In this document: in pieces, positions 17,966 through 25,587 of the stretch
How the letters are laid out: each line of letters opens with the position of its first letter
How positions within the stretch are numbered: the first letter of the stretch is position 1
NCBI GenBank assembly: GCA_947453725.1
Contig: CANGHH010000016.1
Location: forward strand, 1-64,000
Length of the DNA: 64,000 nt
Source of the DNA: Betaproteobacteria bacterium
Lineage (GTDB): Bacteria; Pseudomonadota; Gammaproteobacteria; Burkholderiales; Burkholderiaceae_C
Direction of reading: 5' to 3'
Position numbers and translations under genes: made by a program
Notes under the pieces: generated by a model
The model's database searches: none
Seen by the model: only the letters and a program-made list of their open reading frames with translations
Told to the model about the DNA's origin: nothing

Positions 17966-19134
17966 CCACCTTGATCAGTTTCCTCGGCAAGAACCGGCGC
18001 GACCCCGTCCACGGTTACCAGCGCGCCAGCTACGAATTCGCTGACGGCGCGCGCGTCAAGACCGCCTTCTTCGGCGCCGCGCTGGTGCAGCGCCTGAAAC
18101 CGGCGCGTACCCTGCTGCTGGGGACGGCCGGCAGCATGTGGGACGCGCTCGACGTCGACCCCGACGCGCCGGAATGGGCCGAGCTGGTCGAGGCCACCGA
18201 ACAGGCGACGGTCGACCAGGACCTGCTCGACCGCGTGTCCCTGCGGGCGCGCGAGGCCATGCCCGGCGCCGAACTGGTGCTGATCCCCTACGGCCGCGAC
18301 GAGGCGGCGCAGGTGGACTTGCTGGCCAATCTGGCCGCGCGTGTCGGCCAGGGTGAACAGGTGGTGCTCGACATCACCCATGGCTTTCGCCATCTGCCGC
18401 TGCTGGCCCTGGTCGCAGCGCGCTACCTCAGCCATGTGCGCCAGGCAGTGGTCAGCGACATCTACTACGGCGCGCTCGAGATGACGGCCGACGGCGTGAC
18501 CCCGGTGGTCAAGCTGGACGGCCTGCTGCGCATGCTGGACTGGGTCGAGGCGCTGGCCGCGCATGACGCCAGCGGCAACTACGGCGTGTTTGCACCGCTG
18601 CTGGTGCGCGACGGCTTGAATCCCGAGATGGCGGCGCGGCTGGAAGAGGCCGCGTACCTGGAGCGGGTGACCAATGTCAGCCGGGCGAAGGGGACGGTCA
18701 CCCCGCTGCTGCGGGACATTGCCGTACTCGGTGGGCCGACCGGCCTGTTCAAGGACCAGCTGGTCCAGCGCCTGGCCTGGGCCCGCGAGCCTCGTCGCGA
18801 TAGTCGCGAGTTGGCGCTGCACGATGCCTACCTGGCGCGCAAGGATTTCCTGCGCGCCACGATCTACCTGCAGGAGTCGGCCATCAGCGCCGAATGCAGC
18901 CGCCTCAAGCTGGACGCCAGCGCTCACGCGCAGCGCGAAGAAGCACGCGATTCGCTGAAGGCCAACCTTGGCTTTCGCAGCCTGTCCGACATCCGCAACA
19001 TGCTGGCGCATGGCACCGTCGGCGGCGACAGCGGGCGCACCCGCAGCGCGCTTGCCGCGACCGCCAGCGCCAGCGCCTTGGCGGCCCGGCTGGCCGAACT
19101 GCGACGCGCACTGGCGGCGCAGCCGGCAGGCTGA
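17962..19134 (+). CDS. csx2: Csx2/Csx1-family CARF-HEPN ribonuclease
   Basis: A 390-aa protein of the TIGR02221 (Csx2) family. The CARF half starts TTLISFLGKNRR, with TLLLGTAGSMWDAL and the loop DITHGFRHLPLLALV. The C-terminal HEPN domain has the R-x4-H active site RNMLAH at residues 345-350, within a helix after LGFRSLSDI. When cyclic oligoadenylate binds the CARF dimer, HEPN RNase activity is switched on and RNA is cut without sequence specificity. The ATG overlaps the cas6 stop by 4 bp. It is a second effector beside Cad1; both would share the messenger pool controlled by Crn2. Confidence 0.9.
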   Translation: MTTLISFLGKNRRDPVHGYQRASYEFADGARVKTAFFGAALVQRLKPARTLLLGTAGSMWDALDVDPDAPEWAELVEATEQATVDQDLLDRVSLRAREAMPGAELVLIPYGRDEAAQVDLLANLAARVGQGEQVVLDITHGFRHLPLLALVAARYLSHVRQAVVSDIYYGALEMTADGVTPVVKLDGLLRMLDWVEALAAHDASGNYGVFAPLLVRDGLNPEMAARLEEAAYLERVTNVSRAKGTVTPLLRDIAVLGGPTGLFKDQLVQRLAWAREPRRDSRELALHDAYLARKDFLRATIYLQESAISAECSRLKLDASAHAQREEARDSLKANLGFRSLSDIRNMLAHGTVGGDSGRTRSALAATASASALAARLAELRRALAAQPAG

Positions 19135-19238
19135 AGCCCGGGGGGCTGCACCGTCGCCCACCGCAAGCTTGCCAACCCCGTGAAACGGCGCCTGCCTGCC
19201 TACAGTGGCCCTCCACCCCACTGCCGTGCGAGCGCCCC

Positions 19239-19520
19239 ATGTTGCGACACCTGTTCCTGATCGCTTGCGACATCAGCGCCGCGCGTGCCCGGCGCAGGGC
19301 GCTGAAGGCTGTCAAGGGCCATGCCATTGGCGGCCAGAAGTCGCTGTACGAGTGCTGGCTGACCAGTGGCGAACTGCAGCAGGCCATGGCCCAGCTGCGC
19401 CGCATCATCGACCCCGCCACCGACCGCGTGATCTTCCTGCGCCTGGACGAGAGGGCGCAGGTGCACACGCGGGGCGTTGCCGTGCCGCCGGCCGACGGCG
19501 ACTTCTTCTACCAAGGCTGA
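19239..19520 (+). CDS. cas2: Cas2 (divergent), adaptation subunit
   Basis: A 93-aa protein with the Cas2 ferredoxin-like start LFLIACDISAARARRR (conserved aspartate in ACD). The centre, GHAIGGQKSLYECWLTSGEL, departs from the usual R-V-Q-Y-S-V-F-E segment. The end (DRVIFLRLDERAQV) has the conserved beta-strand. It begins 104 bp after csx2, the largest gap inside the locus apart from none larger downstream, so the adaptation genes may have their own promoter. cas1 follows after 13 bp. A second, more canonical cas2 lies at 21308. Confidence 0.88.
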   Translation: MLRHLFLIACDISAARARRRALKAVKGHAIGGQKSLYECWLTSGELQQAMAQLRRIIDPATDRVIFLRLDERAQVHTRGVAVPPADGDFFYQG

Positions 19521-19533
19521 GGGGGCAGGCGCG

Positions 19534-20544
19534 ATGGGCACCCTCTACATCGACCGTCAAGGGCTGGAACTGCGCCTGAACGACCTTGCCATCGAACTGC
19601 GCGCCGACGGCGAACGTCTGCGCAGCGTGCCGGCCAGGCTGCTCGAGCGGGTGGTGCTGCGCGCCGACACCCGTTTGAGCAGCGCCACGCTGGCCGGGCT
19701 GGCCGACCTGGGTGTGGGCGTGCTGGCGCTGGGCGGGCGAGGCGGCCAGCGTGTGGCGCACCTGCTGGGCCAGCCGCACGGCGACGCACGCGCCCGCATC
19801 GCCCAGTGCCAGCGGGTGAACGATGAGGCCTGGGCCAGCGTCTGGAGCCGGCAGATCGTGCGTGCCAAGCTGCGCGGCCAGCAGCGGCTGCTGCGCCAGG
19901 CGCAGGGTGCCCGCGCGGACCTGCGCAAGCCGCTGGGCGATGCGCTGGCGACCCTGCAACGCACGCTGGACCGGCTGCCCGCTGCGAGCGACCGGGACAG
20001 CGTGCGCGGCCTGGAAGGGGCGGGCGCGGCCGCCTACTTTCGTGGCTACACCGCGCTCTTCGCGCCGGCGCTCGGCTTCGAGGCCCGCCGCCGCAGGCCG
20101 CCGCCCGACCCGGTCAACGCCTGCCTCTCGCTGGGCTACACCCTGCTGCAGGGGCAGGCCGAGCAGGCCTGCTGGGCGGCCGGACTGGATCCGATGGTGG
20201 GCTTCCTGCATCTGCCGCTGCACGGCAGGGCTTCGCTGGCCTGCGATCTGGTGGAACCTTGGCGCGCGCATGTCGATGAATGGGTGTGGCAGCAGTTCCG
20301 CGAGCGGCTGCTGCGTCCCGAGCACTTCGGCCGCGACGGCGCTGGCGCCTGCCTGATGGGCAAGGCCGCGCGGGCCCATGTCTATGCCGCGTCGGCCTCT
20401 TTGCAGAAGCGTTGTGCCGACGGCCTGCGCCGCCATGCGCGGCTGGCCGCCCGAGTCTTGCAGCAGGCCGCGCAACTGCCGCCTGACGATGAAGCCCTGG
20501 CGGCTGAAGGCGATGAGGGCGGCACCGGCGCCGCGACAGCATGA
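19534..20544 (+). CDS. cas1: Cas1, spacer integrase
   Basis: A 336-aa integrase with all expected catalytic residues: E161 in GLEGAGAAAYFRGY, H226 in GFLHLPLHGRASL, and D238/E241 in ACDLVEPWR. The N-terminal beta domain (TLYIDRQGLELRL, then LGVGVLALGGRGG) is normal. GGGGGC lies upstream of the ATG. The last 15 residues are an acidic, glycine-rich tail. Its stop overlaps the start of the Cas1-like gene (ATGA), so the two are translated together. It should integrate spacers next to the leader at 21683-21745. Confidence 0.92.
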   Translation: MGTLYIDRQGLELRLNDLAIELRADGERLRSVPARLLERVVLRADTRLSSATLAGLADLGVGVLALGGRGGQRVAHLLGQPHGDARARIAQCQRVNDEAWASVWSRQIVRAKLRGQQRLLRQAQGARADLRKPLGDALATLQRTLDRLPAASDRDSVRGLEGAGAAAYFRGYTALFAPALGFEARRRRPPPDPVNACLSLGYTLLQGQAEQACWAAGLDPMVGFLHLPLHGRASLACDLVEPWRAHVDEWVWQQFRERLLRPEHFGRDGAGACLMGKAARAHVYAASASLQKRCADGLRRHARLAARVLQQAAQLPPDDEALAAEGDEGGTGAATA

Positions 20545-21311
20545 GCCTGCGACCGCTGTACCTGGAGGGTGGCACGGGCTGGCGCGTGAAGCTCGACGAC
20601 GGCGTGGCGCTGCATGTCAGCACCGCCGGGCGCGCCCGCAGCCTGTACCCGCTGCGGCGGCTGGCCCGGGTGGTGTGCGGGGCCGGCACCGAATGGGAAA
20701 CGGCCGCCTTGCTCGCTTGCCTGCGGGCCGGCGTGCCCGTGCTGTTTCACGACGCCCAGGGCGAAGCGATCGCCTGGTGCTTCGGCCCGCGACGGCGCGA
20801 AACCACCCTGGCCGAGCTGTTGGGCGAGGGCCTGCGCCACCCGGACTGGCAGACCTTCTTCGACCAATGGCAGCGGTCGACCATGCGGCGCGAGGTGCTG
20901 GCAGCGCTGCGCCAGCTGGGCAGCCGCCGCGGGCGGCTGGATGCGGCTGCGGTCCGCGCCCACCTGTGCAACCTGCACCGCGACCGCACCGGGCAGCCTG
21001 CCGGGCCGTGGCTGCGCGCGCTGCACAGGGCCACGACGGCGCTGGTGATGGAAAACCTGCAATCGGCGCTCGGCGACCCGGCGCTCATCGGCTTTGCCCG
21101 GCCTGGCTTGCATCTGGCGCGTCTGTTCGCTGAACTGATGGAGTGGCGCCTGCACCGGCTGCTGCACCGCGTGCCAGCGGCCATCTTTGCCGACGCCACA
21201 CCCGGGCGCTTCGCCGCCGCGCTGGTCGAGCGCCACACGGCGGACCTGCAAGCCGCATGCGGGGAACTGCTGGGTGACCTGGAACACCAGTTGCGGGAGT
21301 GGCTGCTGTGA
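20541..21311 (+). CDS. Degenerate Cas1-like protein
   Basis: A 256-aa protein. The first 100 residues look like a Cas1 beta domain (RPLYLEGGTGWRVKL, YPLRRLARVVCG, LRAGVPVLFHDAQGEAIAWCFG). A helical part follows where DPALIGFARPGLHLARLFAELMEWRL parallels the Cas1 GFLHLPLHGRASLACDLVEPWR segment. At the catalytic positions the histidine is replaced by R and the aspartate by E, and no equivalent of the E-G-A-A-A-Y-F helix is visible. It is therefore probably a structural or regulatory partner of the active Cas1. It overlaps both cas1 and the second cas2 by 4 bp. The Cas1 kinship is by eye; a structural search would settle it. Confidence 0.65.
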   Translation: MSLRPLYLEGGTGWRVKLDDGVALHVSTAGRARSLYPLRRLARVVCGAGTEWETAALLACLRAGVPVLFHDAQGEAIAWCFGPRRRETTLAELLGEGLRHPDWQTFFDQWQRSTMRREVLAALRQLGSRRGRLDAAAVRAHLCNLHRDRTGQPAGPWLRALHRATTALVMENLQSALGDPALIGFARPGLHLARLFAELMEWRLHRLLHRVPAAIFADATPGRFAAALVERHTADLQAACGELLGDLEHQLREWLL

Positions 21312-21682
21312 GCGCGGGCAGCAACAAGACCTGGCTGGTGTCGTACGACATTCGGGAGCCGCGCCGCCTGCGCCGGGTTCACCGCCAACTTCGAAAGACC
21401 GGTGCGACGGTGCAGTATTCGGCCTTCAGCGTGCAGGCCGATGATGCCCAGATGCAGGCCCTGCTGAGCACCCTGGAGCGCTTGATCGACCCCGCCGAGG
21501 ACGACCTGCGTGCCTATCATCTGCCGCAGCGGTGCCCGGTCTGGATGCTGGGCCAGCAAGGCCAGCCTGACGGCGTGTACATCGATGCCGGCGAAGCGTC
21601 GAAGATCCTGATGGCGGCCGCCGCGACAGAACTGCAGCACGAGGCGGCATGGAGTGCCGCTGACGACCTCAGCTTTCTGTAG
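21308..21682 (+). CDS. cas2: Second Cas2
   Basis: A 124-aa protein starting at GTG 21308, which overlaps the stop of the Cas1-like gene (GTGA). The Cas2 fold is clear: TWLVSYDIREPRRLRRVHRQL (conserved aspartate in SYD), then VQYSAFSVQADDAQM, the canonical middle strand, and PQRCPVWMLGQ. The C-terminal 40 residues (GQPDGVYIDAGEASKIL onward) extend beyond the core. Together with the divergent cas2 at 19239 it gives a cas2-cas1-cas1-like-cas2 module. It ends 63 bp before the first repeat. One Cas2 may pair with Cas1 and the other with the Cas1-like protein; this is inference. Confidence 0.88.
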   Translation: MSAGSNKTWLVSYDIREPRRLRRVHRQLRKTGATVQYSAFSVQADDAQMQALLSTLERLIDPAEDDLRAYHLPQRCPVWMLGQQGQPDGVYIDAGEASKILMAAAATELQHEAAWSAADDLSFL

Positions 21683-21745
21683 TCCGGCAGACTTGGCAAG
21701 TGCCTTCGCAAGCCCTTGCCGCCCGGGCACAATTCGTCGTAAGCT
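21683..21745 (+). promoter_or_regulatory. CRISPR leader
   Basis: Only 63 bp separate the second cas2 from the first repeat. It holds GGCAAG (21695-21700) and CTTGCC (21715-21720) as inverted arms. No convincing promoter is visible, so the array may be read through from the cas operon. It is the leader by position, because the 8-nt tag end of the repeats (ATTAAGAC) points away from it. Confidence 0.6.
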
Positions 21746-23938
21746 GTCCAACTGGTAGCCCCGATATTGAGGGGATTAAGACTGACGCTCCGTAGAGTAG
21801 CCCGCGCTCGATTACGCGTCCAACTGGTAGCCCCGATATTGAGGGGATTAAGACCCCGCGTCGTGTTCGACGTTGGCGAAGTACAGGCGTCCAACTGGTA
21901 GCCCCGATATTGAGGGGATTAAGACTGGTCCTTCCCGCTCACAGCAGCGGCACTATCCCTGTCCAACTGGTAGCCCCGATATTGAGGGGATTAAGACTCC
22001 CACTCCCCAGCGTTATTAACTGTGCCCGCGGTGTCCAACTGGTAGCCCCGATATTGAGGGGATTAAGACATGATGTTCCGTTCCTAGTGAGTAAAGAGGC
22101 ATGTCCAACTGGTAGCCCCGATATTGAGGGGATTAAGACGTACAGGCACATCAGCAGGGCTGCGCCGATCGTCCAACTGGTAGCCCCGATATTGAGGGGA
22201 TTAAGACGCGTTGTCGCCAGCCTCTTGCTCGATTTCTTCCGTCCAACTGGTAGCCCCGATATTGAGGGGATTAAGACTCGCAGATCGCGTCGCGTGACGA
22301 CACCGTGGGTGTCCAACTGGTAGCCCCGATATTGAGGGGATTAAGACCTCAGGGTCTCGCCGAGGGCGTCGTCCGCCGTCCAACTGGTAGCCCCGATATT
22401 GAGGGGATTAAGACAGCCGCGCCGCTGCTGCGGCGATCTCCGGCGGGATGTCCAACTGGTAGCCCCGATATTGAGGGGATTAAGACTCGCCCTTGAACTC
22501 TTCAATCGGGACCACGCGTCCAACTGGTAGCCCCGATATTGAGGGGATTAAGACACTGTGCCCGCGGTTTTGTCTGTCAGAGTCGCCGTCCAACTGGTAG
22601 CCCCGATATTGAGGGGATTAAGACTGACGCGCCCGAACGAGCGGGCGATGGCGAGGGTCCAACTGGTAGCCCCGATATTGAGGGGATTAAGACGACTTCC
22701 AGGGCGCGCTGGGCGCGCTCGTCGGCTGTCCAACTGGTAGCCCCGATATTGAGGGGATTAAGACGGCAATCTTTCAGCCGATCCGGGCTTGTAGCTTTGT
22801 CCAACTGGTAGCCCCGATATTGAGGGGATTAAGACTTGAACTCTTCAATCGGGACCACGCGATCCCGATGTCCAACTGGTAGCCCCGATATTGAGGGGAT
22901 TAAGACATCGTAGTCCGGGTTAGGCACCTTTTCCGTGCGTCCAACTGGTAGCCCCGATATTGAGGGGATTAAGACCGCGTTTTCGAGATCAATAATCACG
23001 TCCATAGGTCCAACTGGTAGCCCCGATATTGAGGGGATTAAGACCTCCGCCCACGGGGCGTCGAGTCTGTACTGTCGTCCAACTGGTAGCCCCGATATTG
23101 AGGGGATTAAGACTGTTGCAGCAGATAGTCGGTTCGGTTAGGACGTCCAACTGGTAGCCCCGATATTGAGGGGATTAAGACATTCTGCGATCTCTTCGCC
23201 CAGCAATTCAGTGTCCAACTGGTAGCCCCGATATTGAGGGGATTAAGACTTTTCGCCGCGTCGTTGGTGACATCCGCGTAGGTGTCCAACTGGTAGCCCC
23301 GATATTGAGGGGATTAAGACCACTGCAGGACCACGGGTCGGCAGGCTTCGTAGGTCCAACTGGTAGCCCCGATATTGAGGGGATTAAGACACTTGGTGCC
23401 CATCGTACGCATGCGATCTTTGTCCAACTGGTAGCCCCGATATTGAGGGGATTAAGACGGCTTCGTCCTTCGCCTTCATCTTCGCGGCGTGTCCAACTGG
23501 TAGCCCCGATATTGAGGGGATTAAGACGATACTGAAGTTCTTGCAGTCGTGGCAGTTGTCCAACTGGTAGCCCCGATATTGAGGGGATTAAGACCGCGGT
23601 CTTCTGTGTGTGCAGCGCCCGGGTTAGTCCAACTGGTAGCCCCGATATTGAGGGGATTAAGACTCTTGACGAGGGAGCTTTTGCCGCTGCCCATGTCCAA
23701 CTGGTAGCCCCGATATTGAGGGGATTAAGACGCGTTAAATTCGGTCAGCAGAGTAGCCATGCGGTCCAACTGGTAGCCCCGATATTGAGGGGATTAAGAC
23801 ATGGCTGATGGCCACGACGCCGATCTGATCGGTCCAACTGGTAGCCCCGATATTGAGGGGATTAAGACCTTTCGAGTAAGTTAGTGTGGCATTACCTGCC
23901 GGTCCAACTGGTAGCCCCGATATTGAGGGGATTAAGAC
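21746..23938 (+). CRISPR. Type III-B CRISPR array, 32 repeats, 31 spacers
   Basis: Thirty-two copies of a 37-bp repeat, all alike as read, starting GTCCAACTGGTAGCCCC and ending GGGGATTAAGAC. CCCC and GGGG can form a short stem around GATATTGA. Spacers are 30-35 bp. The 3' end ATTAAGAC fits the 8-nt crRNA tag of type III systems, so transcription runs on the plus strand away from the cas genes. First repeat 21746-21782, last 23902-23938. No terminal repeat decay is seen. Spacers 11 and 16 share 25 nt, and spacers 4 and 12 overlap by 14 nt. The many short reading frames across the array are artefacts of repeats. Confidence 0.98.
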
Positions 23939-24034
23939 CGCTTTTCCACTCCCTTGGGAAACGCTGATCAATTTGCCGCCGCAGGCATGCGACGTGCATG
24001 CCTGAAGTCATCGAGACCAGGACCGCCCCCGATC

Positions 24035-24768
24035 ATGAATCAACGCAGTTTTGCCAGCGCCGAATTCGCCCTGAAGAAGAAGCGCGCGCGACGCGATAAG
24101 TTTCTTGCCGAGATGGCGCGCGTGGTGCCGTGGGCGAAGTTGATTGCGGTGATCGAGCCGGCGTAGCCGACGAGTGGCCGGGTGGGCCGCCAGTCGAGGG
24201 GCGTGCCGAAGATGCTGCGCAGGCATCTGCTGCAGCCGTGGTACGGCTTGGCCGATGAGGAACTGGAAGACGCGATCTGCGACAGCCAGGCGCTGCGCGA
24301 TTTCGTGGGCATCGACCTGTCGCGCGAGTCGGTGCCGGACGCCACCACGCTGCTGAAGTTCCGGCGTCTTCTGGAGGTCGGCGAACTGACCCAGGCGATG
24401 TTCGAGGAGATCAACGCCCACCTGCAGCAGCAGGGGCTGCTGATGCGCGCAGGCACCATCGTGGACGCCACCCTCATCGCTGCGCCCAGTTCGACCAAGA
24501 ACAGCAGCGGCGAACGCGACCCCGAGATGGTGAGCGGCGCGGGCGCACAGCCGCGAAAGGCCAGGAAGGGCAACCAAGGGCACTTCGGCATGGAGGCGCA
24601 CATCGCTGTGGATGCTGAGTCGGGGGGGCGTTCACACGGTGGTTGCAGCCGGGCCAACGCAAGCTGCTCACCAAGAACAACGCGCAACTGCTGAGCCTGT
24701 TCAGCCTGGCCAATCTGGTGATCGCCGAAAGGCAGTTGTTGGCGATGCATGGCGGCGGTGCGTCTTGA
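24035..24768 (+). pseudogene. IS5-family transposase, decayed
   Basis: A transposase remnant. The N-terminus MNQRSFASAEFALKKKRARR matches IS5-type transposases. It is broken by an in-frame TAG at 24164 where a tyrosine codon is expected. The frame then continues with LLQPWYGLADEELEDA, FVGIDLSRESVPDATTLLKF and ATLIAAPSSTKN. A run of seven G near 24625 shifts the frame before HTVVAAG. The region after it is deleted and resumes in another frame as LLTKNNAQLLSLFSLANL. No functional protein can be made. No terminal inverted repeats were confirmed. It lies between the live array and the relic array. Confidence 0.85.
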
Positions 24769-24923
24769 TGCCAGCCAATGGCCCTCAGGAAGGCCGAAAA
24801 GCGGCCCGAATTGCGCATGGAGATGAATTGGGTGAATTGGGCGCGAATTCGACTTGCCGTCGATTCGGGCTCGGCCGAAGCGTTCATGCATCAGCGATTC
24901 CCTTATACTGGTCATCCGTGCTG

Positions 24924-25137
24924 GTCCCACAGACAGCCCCGATATTGAGGGGATTAAGACCGTTGACGAAAGAATTGATGCGGCGGCTCAGGGTTGAGGG
25001 GATTGAGACGGGCTGCAGCTCTGGCCGCACCTCATCGGCCGTCCAACAGACAGCCCCGATATTGAGGGGATTAACCCTGGGTGATGGCTTTCCCCGGCTT
25101 GCTGCGGTGTTCAACCGAAGACCCCGATATGGATGGG
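24924..25137 (+). CRISPR. Relic CRISPR array with variant repeats
   Basis: Four decayed repeats at regular spacing: 24924-24960 (full 37 bp, but ACAGACAG in place of ACTGGTAG), 24994-25009 (3' half only, G for A in the tag), 25041-25074 (last three bases lost) and 25109-25137 (several substitutions). The intervals are 33, 31 and 34 bp, the size of true spacers, so this is an old array and not chance similarity. The 155 bp before it and about 185 bp after it hold no gene I can support. It has no leader or cas genes of its own. Confidence 0.75.
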
Positions 25138-25322
25138 TCCGCCACGCCGAACCACTGATTCGGCATCTTGGGCACACACATGGGCTGGCGTCCGGCCAGG
25201 CCGCCCCTCGGGTTCAGCGGCGCGTTCGCTTGTTCTTCAAAGCGCATTCGGCATGGTCAAATCTTCGCTGTCCCAGGGTTGAGTCGGCCGATGTCGGCAT
25301 GACTCCAGGCCAGTACGTCTAG

Positions 25323-25568
25323 GGCTACCAGGTGGTGGAAACTGGTGGCGGCGGAGCCGAGGGTGGTGTCGATCTCGTGCTCAGGAGACCCGGCAAGAAT
25401 GGCAGCGAGAAGTTCTTCTTTCAGTGCAAGCAGTGGCGCGCCTTCAAGGTGGGTGTGGGCGTGGTGCGCGAGCCATGGTGCGGCGGACTGCCCAGCGCGG
25501 GGCGAATGCCGGGGCGGAGTTCTGGGGCTGCACGGGCTATCCGGCCTGCCGTGGCACCCGGCCCATAG
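25323..25568 (+). pseudogene. Mrr-type restriction endonuclease fragment
   Basis: The frame reads GYQVVETGGGGAEGGVDLVL and then FFFQCKQWRAFKVGVGVVRE, the catalytic core of Mrr/PD-(D/E)xK nucleases (G-G-x-D-x2-L then Q-C-K). A TAG stands immediately before G-Y-Q, so the N-terminal DNA-binding part is absent. After VVRE the similarity stops in a frame-shifted, proline- and glycine-rich tail. It is a remnant of a methylated-DNA restriction enzyme, adjacent to other broken defence genes. It should not be active. Confidence 0.65.
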
Positions 25569-25587
25569 CCTGACGCCATAGGCCACG

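Noticed and set aside
21910..23808. Several repetitive frames with LVAPILRGLR or LNPLNIGATSW motifs
   Set aside because: These are translations of the CRISPR repeats themselves and not proteins.
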